The notes beneath the pieces are model-generated. The model was not told the origin of the DNA, did no database searches, and saw only the letters and a program-made list of their open reading frames with translations. The translations under genes were made by a program, and so were the position numbers. 18,729 nucleotides of DNA from Planctomycetota bacterium (GTDB lineage Bacteria; Planctomycetota; UBA1135; GCA-002686595), in assembly GCA_022447405.1 (NCBI GenBank), contig JAKVCE010000012.1, positions 1 to 18,729 of the forward strand. Reading direction: 5' to 3'. Positions 1 to 7,231 of the stretch are shown in pieces (the stretch's first letter is position 1; each line of letters starts with the position of its first letter).

Positions 1-480
1 GAGCCTGGCGAAGAAGAGCAGGCTGAGTCAGGGGACCACACCGAGGCCGCCCTCGAAGAGGGAGCAGGTGAAGAGGAGCTCGGGGAGGAGGACTCTTTAG
101 AGGACTCGGAGGGAGAGCTCGCGAGCGATGTTGAGCTCGATGAGGTGGAAGAGGAAGAAGAGGAGGAGTGGGAGGATGAAGAGGAGCTCGAAGAAGATGA
201 GCTCGAAGAGGAAGAGTACGTAGAGGAGGACGAGGCAGAGCTCTCCGAGGACGAGGACGAGGATGAGTTCGAGGAGGGAGAGGACGAGGAGTTTGAGGAG
301 GAGGAAGAGGAGGGCGTCTATGAGGACGCCGCCGAGCTTGAGGAGGACTCCGAGTACGAGGAGGAAGAGGAGCTTGAAGAGGACGAGGAGGATGAAGAAG
401 AGGTCGTCGACGAGGGGGAGCTCGAAGAGGGAGACGACGAGGAGCTAGAGGAGGCCGCGGAGCTCGAGGAGGAGACGAGC
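1..480 (+). repeat. Low-complexity GAG/GAA/GAC tract coding for a poly-acidic linker
   Basis: The plus strand is almost entirely purine-rich GAG, GAA, GAC and GAT triplets, giving Glu/Asp runs broken by scattered Leu, Ala, Tyr and Val. There is no exact repeat unit; it is compositional low complexity. Such tracts are prone to slippage length changes between strains. The complementary frames read as long Ser-rich or Arg-rich open frames, which are artefacts of this composition. Confidence 0.85.
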
Positions 481-822
481 CCCGAGCCGGCTCCTGCTGA
501 GGCCTCAGAGGAGCAGGGCGACCTGTTCGAGCTGGGCGAGGAGGACGCCGAGGAGGAGTCTGAGGTCATCCTAGAGCCCCAGGCGAAGCCTGAGGGGGCC
601 GAAGAGGAGCTCCTCCTGAAGGCCGCAGAGCTCTTCCTGGACCGCGACCGCGTCGCGGTCTCCCTCCTTCAGCGGCAGTTTCAGCTCGACTTCGAGGAGT
701 CCTGCGCCGTCTTAGATGAGCTCCAGCAGAGAGGCCTCATCGGCCCCTATCTGGGAGGGAACCGTCGCGATATCCTCCTCACCCGTGAGGAGTGGCAGGA
801 GCGCGTTGGCGGTGCCACCTGA
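1..822 (+). CDS. ftsK: FtsK-like DNA translocase, C-terminal part (acidic tract plus gamma winged helix), 5' partial
   Basis: The frame is open from the left edge, so the gene starts before the window; 273 residues are visible. Roughly residues 1-195 are extremely rich in Glu and Asp with almost no Lys or Arg. Residues about 201-268 look like the FtsK/SpoIIIE gamma winged helix: SLLQRQF matches the family's SLLQRR, and GLIGPYLGGNRRDIL matches GIVGPADGSKPREVL. FtsK pumps DNA at the division septum, and its gamma domain reads polar KOPS sites and contacts XerD. The following rimO and pgsA genes give the common ftsK-rimO-pgsA order, which supports the call. The motor domain lies outside the window and was not seen. 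Odd points are the length of the acidic tract directly before gamma and a recognition helix lacking the usual Asn and Arg. It could instead be another acidic protein that borrowed a gamma-type helix. Confidence 0.7.
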   Translation, partial: EPGEEEQAESGDHTEAALEEGAGEEELGEEDSLEDSEGELASDVELDEVEEEEEEEWEDEEELEEDELEEEEYVEEDEAELSEDEDEDEFEEGEDEEFEEEEEEGVYEDAAELEEDSEYEEEEELEEDEEDEEEVVDEGELEEGDDEELEEAAELEEETSPEPAPAEASEEQGDLFELGEEDAEEESEVILEPQAKPEGAEEELLLKAAELFLDRDRVAVSLLQRQFQLDFEESCAVLDELQQRGLIGPYLGGNRRDILLTREEWQERVGGAT

Positions 823-852
823 GCCCGCGGCTCCAGAGAGCACCACCAAACC

Positions 853-2199
853 TTGAGTGATCCCAGCGTCGTCTCCCTCGTCCACCTTGGCTGCGCCAGG
901 AATCTGATCGACTCGGAGCTGATCCTCGGGAGGCTCAGCGAGGAGGGCCTGATGATCTCAGGCGGACTCGAGGGGGCCGGGACGGTCGTCATCAACACAT
1001 GCTCCTTCATCGGACCTGCGCGCGCGGAGTCTGAGGCCGCGATCAACGAGCAGCTCGAGCGCAAGGCGCGAGGAGACGTCGAGCGGGTCGTCGTGGCAGG
1101 CTGCCTGGTTCAGCGCTACCGCCGCGACCTCACCGAGTCCTTCCCTGCGGTGGACCTCTTCGCAGAGATCTCCGACTACCGCGGCCTGGCGAAGGCGATC
1201 GCTGACATGGCCACGGGCAAAGCCGCGCCCGCCTACCTTGAGGCTGGCGGGCTCAGGGCGCCTGAGCGCGACGCAGCGCGCCTCCTCGCGACGCCGCGCT
1301 CCTACGCGAACCTGCGCATCAGCCACGGCTGCGATCACGAGTGCTCCTTCTGCACCATCCCCTCGATCCGCGGCCCGCACCGCTCCAAGCGCCTCGTCGA
1401 CCTCGTCTCTGAGGCGGAGGAGCTCGTCGGCTCCGGAGTGCGAGAGCTCGTCTTGGTCGCCGAGGACTCCACCGCCTGGGGGAGGGACATGGAGCTGGAG
1501 CTCCCGCAGCTCGTGGAGTCTCTCGCCGAGACCGATGGCGTCGAGCGCGTCCGCGTGATGTACGCCTACCCCAACAGGTTCCCTTGGGAGCTCACGACCC
1601 TCCTGCGAGAGCACCCGAACGTCGCGACCTATTTGGACATCCCGATTCAGCACGCCGCGACTCCTATGCTGCGCGCGATGCGCCGGGCAGGGAGCGGAGA
1701 TGTCGTGAAGCGCACCCTCGCGCGCCTGCAAGAGGAGGTCCCGGACATCACGATCAGGACTACGCTGCTCATGGGCTTCCCTGGCGAGACGGACGCGGAC
1801 GTCGAGGAGGTGATCCACTTGTTGAGGGAGCACAAGCTCTCTCGCGTGGGGGCCTTCACATACTCCCAAGAGGACGGCACCCATGCGGCGACGCTCGATG
1901 GCGCTGTCCCCTCGGATGTAGCCGAAGAGCGCCACGCAGCGGTCCTAGAGGCGCGTGACACCGTGCTCGAGGAGACGCAGGGGGCGCGCCTCGGCGAGCG
2001 CTTCGAGGTGATCGTGGACGAGGGCTCCGAGCGCACAGGCACCGCGGTCGCGCGCGCCGAGTGGGACGCGCCGGAGGTCGACCTCTTCGCCCGGATCGAC
2101 GCTGAGGGCCTCAGCGCGGGAGACATCGTCGAGGTCGAGGCGGTGGGCCTGGATGATCACTGCAACCACGTCTGTGTGCTCGTGGAGGAGTCAGCGTGA
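853..2199 (+). CDS. rimO: RimO, ribosomal protein uS12 methylthiotransferase
   Basis: A radical-SAM enzyme that adds a methylthio group to the conserved aspartate of ribosomal protein S12 in the cytoplasm. The 448-residue length is normal. The N-terminal UPF0004 domain carries the three auxiliary [4Fe-4S] cysteines C14 (HLGCARN), C50 (NTCSF) and C84 (AGCLVQ). The radical-SAM CxxxCxxC is C160, C164 and C167 (GCDHECSFC), followed by IPSIRGPHRSK, which is closer to RimO than to MiaB. The last 65 or so residues match the expected TRAM RNA-binding domain. The start is TTG at 853, chosen because the conserved N-terminus begins there and no ATG or GTG is available; no clear Shine-Dalgarno is seen, only a purine stretch about 13 nt upstream. 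It lies 30 nt after the ftsK-like gene and overlaps pgsA by 4 nt. All key residues are present. Confidence 0.95.
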   Translation: MSDPSVVSLVHLGCARNLIDSELILGRLSEEGLMISGGLEGAGTVVINTCSFIGPARAESEAAINEQLERKARGDVERVVVAGCLVQRYRRDLTESFPAVDLFAEISDYRGLAKAIADMATGKAAPAYLEAGGLRAPERDAARLLATPRSYANLRISHGCDHECSFCTIPSIRGPHRSKRLVDLVSEAEELVGSGVRELVLVAEDSTAWGRDMELELPQLVESLAETDGVERVRVMYAYPNRFPWELTTLLREHPNVATYLDIPIQHAATPMLRAMRRAGSGDVVKRTLARLQEEVPDITIRTTLLMGFPGETDADVEEVIHLLREHKLSRVGAFTYSQEDGTHAATLDGAVPSDVAEERHAAVLEARDTVLEETQGARLGERFEVIVDEGSERTGTAVARAEWDAPEVDLFARIDAEGLSAGDIVEVEAVGLDDHCNHVCVLVEESA

Positions 2200-2801
2200 G
2201 CGTCTTCTCTCACTGGCCCAACAGGATCACCGCGCTCCGCTTCCTGGGCGCCTTCTTCCTCTTCGGCCTCCTCACCGTCATCGGTGAAGAGGGGCCAGCG
2301 GGCAAGATGACCCTCATTCACGTCTCCTTCTGGGTCTTTGTCGTCGTAGCGGCGACAGACTTCCTCGACGGCTACCTCGCGCGGCGGGACAACCTGGTGA
2401 GCGCCTTCGGGCGCATCGCAGACCCCTTCGTGGACAAGGTCCTGATCCTCGGCACGCTGATCTTTCTCGCCGTCCTGCCATGGTCGAAGCCGTGGGTCCC
2501 CGCATGGGCCGTCGTGCTGATCCTCGCGAGAGAGTTCCTCGTGACAGGGATCCGCGGCTGGGTCGAGAGCCTGGGCCGTGACTTCGGAGCGGACATGCTC
2601 GGCAAGGTGAAGATGGTGCTGCAGAGCTTCGCGGTGGGATCCGTCCTGTTCGTGAACGCCTTCCCTTGGCCGGAGGCGCTCTTCCCTTATGTCTCGGGGC
2701 TCTCGCACGCGCTCATGTGGGGGACGATCGTGATCACCCTCCTCTCAGGCGCCTCATATGTGCAGAAGACCCGCACCCTCTTGAAGGAGCTAGACCCTTG
2801 A
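2196..2801 (+). CDS. pgsA: CDP-diacylglycerol-glycerol-3-phosphate 3-phosphatidyltransferase
   Basis: An integral membrane enzyme making phosphatidylglycerophosphate from CDP-diacylglycerol and glycerol-3-phosphate, the committed step to phosphatidylglycerol. It is 201 residues with several hydrophobic segments (about 15-30, 42-55, 82-95, 102-115, 140-155 and 172-187). The CDP-alcohol phosphatidyltransferase signature DGxxAR-x8-GxxxDxxxD is complete at D58, G59, A62, R63, G72, D76 and D80. The GTG start at 2196 overlaps the rimO stop (GTGA), so translation is probably coupled. The next gene, pgpA, encodes the following enzyme of the same pathway and overlaps by 4 nt. Cardiolipin synthases and other CDP-alcohol transferases share the signature, but the N-terminus (WPNRITALR), the length and the neighbours favour PgsA. 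Confidence 0.94.
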   Translation: MSVFSHWPNRITALRFLGAFFLFGLLTVIGEEGPAGKMTLIHVSFWVFVVVAATDFLDGYLARRDNLVSAFGRIADPFVDKVLILGTLIFLAVLPWSKPWVPAWAVVLILAREFLVTGIRGWVESLGRDFGADMLGKVKMVLQSFAVGSVLFVNAFPWPEALFPYVSGLSHALMWGTIVITLLSGASYVQKTRTLLKELDP

Positions 2802-3271
2802 ACAAGCTGCGCCTCGCGATCGTCTCTTGCTGCTTTCTCGGCTGCTCACCCTTCGCGCCTGGGACGGTCGGGACCCTCGGTGGGGTCGCGATCGCTTGGG
2901 CCCTGATCGGCACCGGGACTTGGTTCCCTGTCTGGGCGCTCCTGATCGCTGCCGCCCTCTATGCGCTAGGACGCCCGCTCGGAGACTGGGCTGAGCAGTA
3001 CGCGGGGAAGAAGGACCCTGGAATCTACGTCATAGATGAGGTGATCGGTTATCTGGTCACGGTGCTCTGGATCGACGAGCCGAGCCTCATGACGTTGGTC
3101 GTCGCCTTCTTCGTTTTCCGCTTCTTCGACGTCCTGAAGCCGCCCTTGGCTCGGCGCGCCGAGTCTCTCCCTGGCGGAGACGGTATCCTGCTGGACGACG
3201 TGGTCGCCGGCTTGCATGGGCTCGTCCTCATGATCGTCGCGCGACTCGTCCTGCCCGACCTGGGCTGGTGA
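2798..3271 (+). CDS. pgpA: Phosphatidylglycerophosphatase A
   Basis: Dephosphorylates phosphatidylglycerophosphate to phosphatidylglycerol in the inner membrane, acting directly after PgsA. At 157 residues it is the usual PgpA size. Family motifs are clear: SPFAPGTVGTLGG near the N-terminus, AGKKDPGIYVIDEVIGYLVT in the middle, then FRFFDVLKPP and GDGILLDDVVAGLHG. The acidic residues of the IDE and LLDD motifs expected to bind magnesium are present. The frame stays open upstream inside pgsA, but the conserved N-terminus begins at the TTG at 2798, which overlaps the pgsA stop (TTGA), the same style of coupled junction as rimO/pgsA. Two enzymes of consecutive steps in overlapping genes make the assignment secure. 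Confidence 0.93.
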   Translation: MNKLRLAIVSCCFLGCSPFAPGTVGTLGGVAIAWALIGTGTWFPVWALLIAAALYALGRPLGDWAEQYAGKKDPGIYVIDEVIGYLVTVLWIDEPSLMTLVVAFFVFRFFDVLKPPLARRAESLPGGDGILLDDVVAGLHGLVLMIVARLVLPDLGW

Positions 3272-3317
3272 TCGCTTGGCTAGAGGAAGCAACGAGAATG
3301 ACATCCGCGTCGGTGGG

Positions 3318-4658
3318 ATGAAGCTGGGGGCGCGCTTCGCGCTCACCACCTCCGCCGTCGTCGTGGTCTTCATGAGCCTCGCTGGCATCCTCCTGTACAA
3401 CGCCGCGACCCAAGCGACGCAGAACGCGCGCTCCTCGGTGATCACCGAGTCCATGGAGCTCACCGCTAAGGAGGTGGACGGCGCTTGGAACCGTGGGGTT
3501 GACTGGGACAACTTGACCCCGGGTGAGATCACGCGCATGAAGGTCACCTACGGGGCCGACAAGGGCGAGGCAGACCTCTTCCTCTACAAGAGCGACCTCG
3601 AGGAGATCGATGACCGCTTCCTCCTGGTCCCGGCGGGGTCAGGGGATGAGAGCGAGGATCTCTTCCGCCTGATCGTCGGGGTGATCATCGTCGTGCTCAT
3701 CGCGGTCGCGCTCGCCTCCTTCCTGGTCGCGAAGCAGGCGTCTCGGCCGCTGGAGAAGCTCGTCAATGACATCCGGCAGATCGCGCGAGGTGACTTCAAC
3801 CACCGCACGAGGGTGAAGGCCGGCGGGGAGATCGCGCTCCTCGCGCGCACCGTCGACCGCATGGCCTCGAGCCTCGCGGAGGCGCAAGAGGCCGAGATCG
3901 AGCTGGAGATGAAGGAGCGCGAGATGGAGGTGGCGGACGAGGTCCGAGAGGCGCTCCTCCCGCAGGCCATGCCTGTCGTAAGAGGCTATGACATCGCCGG
4001 CGAACACCAGGGCTGCCCAGAGCCGGGCGGCGACTTCTACGACTTCGTGGAGACCACGGCTGGGGAGGTCGGGCTGCTCGTCTGCGGAGTGAGCGGGAAG
4101 GGCGTCCCTGGCGCGCTCGTAGGGGCGACGGCGCGGGCCTACCTGCGCACGGAGCTCGCGACCTGCGGCCCTGACATCGAGGGCGCCCTCAAGCGAGTGA
4201 ACCGTCACCTCGCCGGTGATGTGGGGGAGGGCATGTTCGTCACGGCCCTCTACGCGCTCCTCCAGCCAGCGACCGGCCAGGTCCAGCTGGCCTGCGCAGG
4301 GCACAAGGTGCCTCTGATCCGACACGCTGCGTCAGACGGGAAGCTTCACAGGCATCACCCTGACGGCTTCGCCCTAGGCTTCGACGAGGGCCCGGTCTTC
4401 GATCAGGCCTTGCAGCTCACGAGCCTTCAGCTCGACCCAGGTGACAGGATCATCCTCATGAACACGGGGCCGGCTCAGGTCACGAACGAGGACGGCGAAG
4501 AGATCGGCGATCAGGGCCTCTACAAGCTGCTCATGAGCTACTCGTCCGAGAGCTCCGAGATGATGCTCGACGGCGTTCTGATGGGGCTTGAGAGCTTCGC
4601 AGGCGATGAGCCGTACCCGAACGACCTGTCCCTCATGACGATCCGCAGGGAGGCCTGA
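3318..4658 (+). CDS. Membrane HAMP-SpoIIE/PP2C-type protein, probably a pseudophosphatase
   Basis: A 446-residue sensor-like protein: membrane segment about 8-27, an outside domain of about 90 residues, a second membrane segment about 118-138, HAMP about 139-190, a charged coiled coil about 186-215, then a SpoIIE/RsbU-type phosphatase fold to the C-terminus. Fold landmarks are GGDFYDF (237-243), VSGKGVPGAL, MFVTALYALL, CAGHKVPLIR and LDPGDRIILMN. Family members dephosphorylate anti-sigma-factor antagonists. Three usual metal-binding aspartates are changed: DVSGKG reads GVSGKG (G257), the S/TDG motif reads NTG (T383 in the Asp position), and the final DD reads ND (N435). The first, in GGD, is kept. 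Activity is therefore doubtful, and the protein may bind a partner without catalysis. The start is uncertain: ATG 3318 places the membrane helix at the N-terminus; an in-frame TTG at 3276 would add 14 residues. The mazG-like gene follows after 2 nt. Confidence 0.82.
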   Translation: MKLGARFALTTSAVVVVFMSLAGILLYNAATQATQNARSSVITESMELTAKEVDGAWNRGVDWDNLTPGEITRMKVTYGADKGEADLFLYKSDLEEIDDRFLLVPAGSGDESEDLFRLIVGVIIVVLIAVALASFLVAKQASRPLEKLVNDIRQIARGDFNHRTRVKAGGEIALLARTVDRMASSLAEAQEAEIELEMKEREMEVADEVREALLPQAMPVVRGYDIAGEHQGCPEPGGDFYDFVETTAGEVGLLVCGVSGKGVPGALVGATARAYLRTELATCGPDIEGALKRVNRHLAGDVGEGMFVTALYALLQPATGQVQLACAGHKVPLIRHAASDGKLHRHHPDGFALGFDEGPVFDQALQLTSLQLDPGDRIILMNTGPAQVTNEDGEEIGDQGLYKLLMSYSSESSEMMLDGVLMGLESFAGDEPYPNDLSLMTIRREA

Positions 4659-4660
4659 GC

Positions 4661-4945
4661 GTGGAGATCCGAGAGTTCCAGGAGAAGATCGAGGCGATCT
4701 ATTTTGAGAGAGACTCGGCCCGCGGGCTCGCTGGCACGCACATGTGGTTCATGGAGGAGGTCGGAGAGCTGACGCGCGCCCTGCGTAGGGACCAGCGCGA
4801 TGAGCTCGAGGGCGAGTTCGCTGACGTGTTCGCTTGGCTCTCCACCCTCGCGTCGATCGCGGAGATCGACCTCGAAGATGCGGTGCGAAGGAAGTACGAG
4901 GAGGGGTGCCCGCGGTGTGATGCCACGCCGTGCGCTTGCGGGTAG
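4661..4945 (+). CDS. MazG-like nucleotide pyrophosphohydrolase domain protein
   Basis: A 94-residue all-alpha protein of the MazG/dUTPase-like NTP pyrophosphohydrolase superfamily, which hydrolyses (d)NTPs or modified nucleotides to monophosphate and pyrophosphate. The magnesium-binding motifs are visible: EEVGE at about 32-36 and EFADV at about 52-56. The tail contains CPRC and PCAC, a possible four-cysteine metal site. Single-domain proteins of this kind usually act as dimers or tetramers. The GTG start at 4661 is 2 nt after the preceding stop, and priA starts 7 nt after this gene, so it is inside the operon. The exact substrate cannot be read from the sequence, so I give no gene symbol. 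Confidence 0.82.
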   Translation: MEIREFQEKIEAIYFERDSARGLAGTHMWFMEEVGELTRALRRDQRDELEGEFADVFAWLSTLASIAEIDLEDAVRRKYEEGCPRCDATPCACG

Positions 4946-4952
4946 GGGCGTC

Positions 4953-7229
4953 GTGGGGCAGACCGGATCTCTCTTTCCGATCGAGGAGGAGGCGCAACCT
5001 AGCGAGCCTCTGAGCGGCGAGTTCGCGCACGTCGCGCTGAATCGTCCCCTCGATTGCGAGTTCACCTACGAGGTGCCGAGCGAGCTCTCGGCGGGCGCCG
5101 TGCCCGGCGCGCGGGTCGCTGTCCAGTTTGGCCCCAAGCGCGAGGTCGGCGTCGTGGTGGGTCGCGACACCACCTGTGACCTCCCCGCCGCGAAGATTCG
5201 CTCACTGCAGGCCGTTCTCGATGAGCGCCCGCTGCTCTCTGCAGAGCTCCTCACCCTCACCCGATGGATGGCGGATCGCTACGCCTGCTCGTGGGGAGAG
5301 GCGCTCTCGGCGGTCCTCCCGGCTGGGCTGAAGCGCGAGCGCTCTAGGCGCGTCATCCGCATGATCCGCGCTGGCGAGCCCGCCTCGGCGGAGGTGTTGA
5401 AGGAGCTCGCTCAGAAGAGCGAGAAGCAGCACCGACTGCTGCGCACCCTCTTGGAGATCGGCGGCTCTATTGAGCTCCGCGAGCTGACGCGGCGCTTGAA
5501 CCTCTCAGACGCTCCCGCGCAGACGCTCGCGAAGAAGGGCCTCGTCATCATCGAGCGCGTCGAGGTCTCCAGCGACCCCCTCGCGAGCGCCGAGGCAGAC
5601 CGCGGGCGGCCAGAGCGCCTCACAGATGAGCAGTCGGCCTGCTTGGAGCAGATCCTCCCGTCCGTGGCGGCCCGCTCTGGTCAGACCTTCCTCCTGCGCG
5701 GCGTGACAGGCTCAGGGAAGACGGAGGTATACCTCCGCGCCATCGAGGCGGCGGTCGAGGCGGGGCAGAGCGCGATCGTCTTGGTGCCGGAGATCGCCCT
5801 CACACCTCAGACGGTCGGCTGGTTCCGCTCACGCTTCGGGGAGGTCGCCGTGCTCCACAGCCGGATGACCGATGCTCAGCGCCTCGACGCTTGGCTCAGC
5901 GTCTCCACAGGAGAGGTGAAGGTCGTCGTCGGAGCCCGCTCCGCCCTCTTCGCCCCCGTCGTAGACCTGGGCGTGATCGTCGTCGACGAGGAGCACGAGC
6001 CCTCTTTCAAGCAAGGCAGCGTCCCCAGGTACCACGCGAGGGACGTAGCGGTGGAGCGGGCGCGCCTCGAGGGCGCCGTCTGCATCCTCGGCTCCGCCAC
6101 CCCTTCGCTCGAGTCTAGAGCGCGCGCGCTCTCCGGTGAGTTCGAGCGAATCGAACTCCCGAAGCGGGTGGGGGACAAGCCCATGCCCGAGGTCGAGGTC
6201 GTAGACATGCGCACGGAGCCGCGCACCAAGGCGGACTCAGGCATCTTCTCGGCGCGCTTGCGCGACCTCTTGGGCGCGTGTGTCGAGCGCGGTGAGCAGG
6301 CGATCCTCTTCTTGAACAGACGCGGCTTCGCGCCGGTCCTCTACTGCTCCTCCTGCAGGGAGGTCGTGCGCTGTGAGCAGTGCGACATGAGCCTCACTTG
6401 GCACCGGAAGATCGACCGCGCGGTCTGTCACTCGTGCTGTGAGGAACGCAAGCGCCCAGGCGTCTGCCCGTCTTGCACCTCTCCCGCGCTCCAATACCTC
6501 GGCAGCGGCTCAGAGCGAGTCGAACAGGCCCTGAGGGACCTGATGCCGAGCGCGAGGGTCGCGCGCATGGACTCAGACACCATGGTCCGTCGAGAGGACT
6601 ACGAAGAGACCCTGGAGGCCTTCGGCAGGGGAGAGCTCGACGTGCTCGTCGGGACGCAGATGATCGCCAAGGGCCTCGACTTCCCTCGCGTGACCCTTGT
6701 GGGCATCGTGTCTGCGGACACGGCGCTGCACCTGCCGGACTTCCGCGCGGCCGAGCGCACCTTCCAGCTGCTCGCGCAGGTCGCCGGGCGGGCTGGTCGG
6801 TCCGACTTGGGCGGCCGCATCGTCGTCCAGACCGAGGCACCCAGCCACCCGGCCGTCACGCACGCGGCGGCTCATGACTACGACGCCTTCGCGGAGGCGG
6901 AGGACGGGGTCCGCGCGGCGCTCGGTTACCCGCCCCACGGCCGCCTCATCCGCGTCGTCTTTGAGAGCGAGGTAGAGCAGGCGGTCACCGAGGCTGCCGC
7001 GAGCATGGGCGCGGCCCTCAAGGAGACTCTCGAGGGCTCCGGCGCGATGGTCTTAGGCCCCGCGCTCGCGCCCTTCGCGCTCTTGAGAGGCCGTCACCGT
7101 CACCACCTGATGGTGAAGCTCCCTGACGAAGAGACCGTCCAGCGGGCCACTGAGGCGCTCAAGCGCCTCGCCGCTGCCGAGAGCTCCGTGGCCGTCAAGG
7201 TCGACGTAGACGCCGTCTCGATGCTCTAG
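4953..7229 (+). CDS. priA: Primosomal replication restart helicase PriA
   Basis: A 3'-to-5' superfamily 2 helicase that rebuilds the replisome at stalled forks. With the GTG start at 4953 it has 758 residues, close to the normal size. The N-terminus (FAHVALNRPLDCEFTYEVP) matches the 3'-DNA-binding domain. Walker A is GVTGSGKT at about 250-257 and the DEAH-type box is DEEH at about 345-348. Eight zinc-binding cysteines occur at about 465-512 in the PriA pattern CxxC...CxxC...CxxC...CxxC. The helicase motifs GTQMIAKGLDFP and QVAGRAGR are intact. The frame stays open upstream through mazG, but AGGGG at 4944-4948 and the position just after the mazG stop favour GTG 4953; ATG 4920 is the alternative. 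The stop is only 2 nt from that of convergent carA. Confidence 0.95.
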   Translation: MGQTGSLFPIEEEAQPSEPLSGEFAHVALNRPLDCEFTYEVPSELSAGAVPGARVAVQFGPKREVGVVVGRDTTCDLPAAKIRSLQAVLDERPLLSAELLTLTRWMADRYACSWGEALSAVLPAGLKRERSRRVIRMIRAGEPASAEVLKELAQKSEKQHRLLRTLLEIGGSIELRELTRRLNLSDAPAQTLAKKGLVIIERVEVSSDPLASAEADRGRPERLTDEQSACLEQILPSVAARSGQTFLLRGVTGSGKTEVYLRAIEAAVEAGQSAIVLVPEIALTPQTVGWFRSRFGEVAVLHSRMTDAQRLDAWLSVSTGEVKVVVGARSALFAPVVDLGVIVVDEEHEPSFKQGSVPRYHARDVAVERARLEGAVCILGSATPSLESRARALSGEFERIELPKRVGDKPMPEVEVVDMRTEPRTKADSGIFSARLRDLLGACVERGEQAILFLNRRGFAPVLYCSSCREVVRCEQCDMSLTWHRKIDRAVCHSCCEERKRPGVCPSCTSPALQYLGSGSERVEQALRDLMPSARVARMDSDTMVRREDYEETLEAFGRGELDVLVGTQMIAKGLDFPRVTLVGIVSADTALHLPDFRAAERTFQLLAQVAGRAGRSDLGGRIVVQTEAPSHPAVTHAAAHDYDAFAEAEDGVRAALGYPPHGRLIRVVFESEVEQAVTEAAASMGAALKETLEGSGAMVLGPALAPFALLRGRHRHHLMVKLPDEETVQRATEALKRLAAAESSVAVKVDVDAVSML

Positions 7230-7231
7230 GT

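Noticed and set aside
318..569. Ser-rich open frame on the minus strand opposite the acidic tract
   Set aside because: It is the complement of GAG/GAA/GAC triplets and has no independent coding signal.
958..1935. Long minus-strand open frame across rimO
   Set aside because: rimO is unmistakable on the plus strand; the antisense frame is a GC-rich composition artefact rich in Arg, His and Leu.
4800..4952. Longer N-terminus for PriA reaching back into the mazG-like gene
   Set aside because: The extra residues are out-of-frame mazG sequence rich in Ser and Arg; family similarity begins after GTG 4953.
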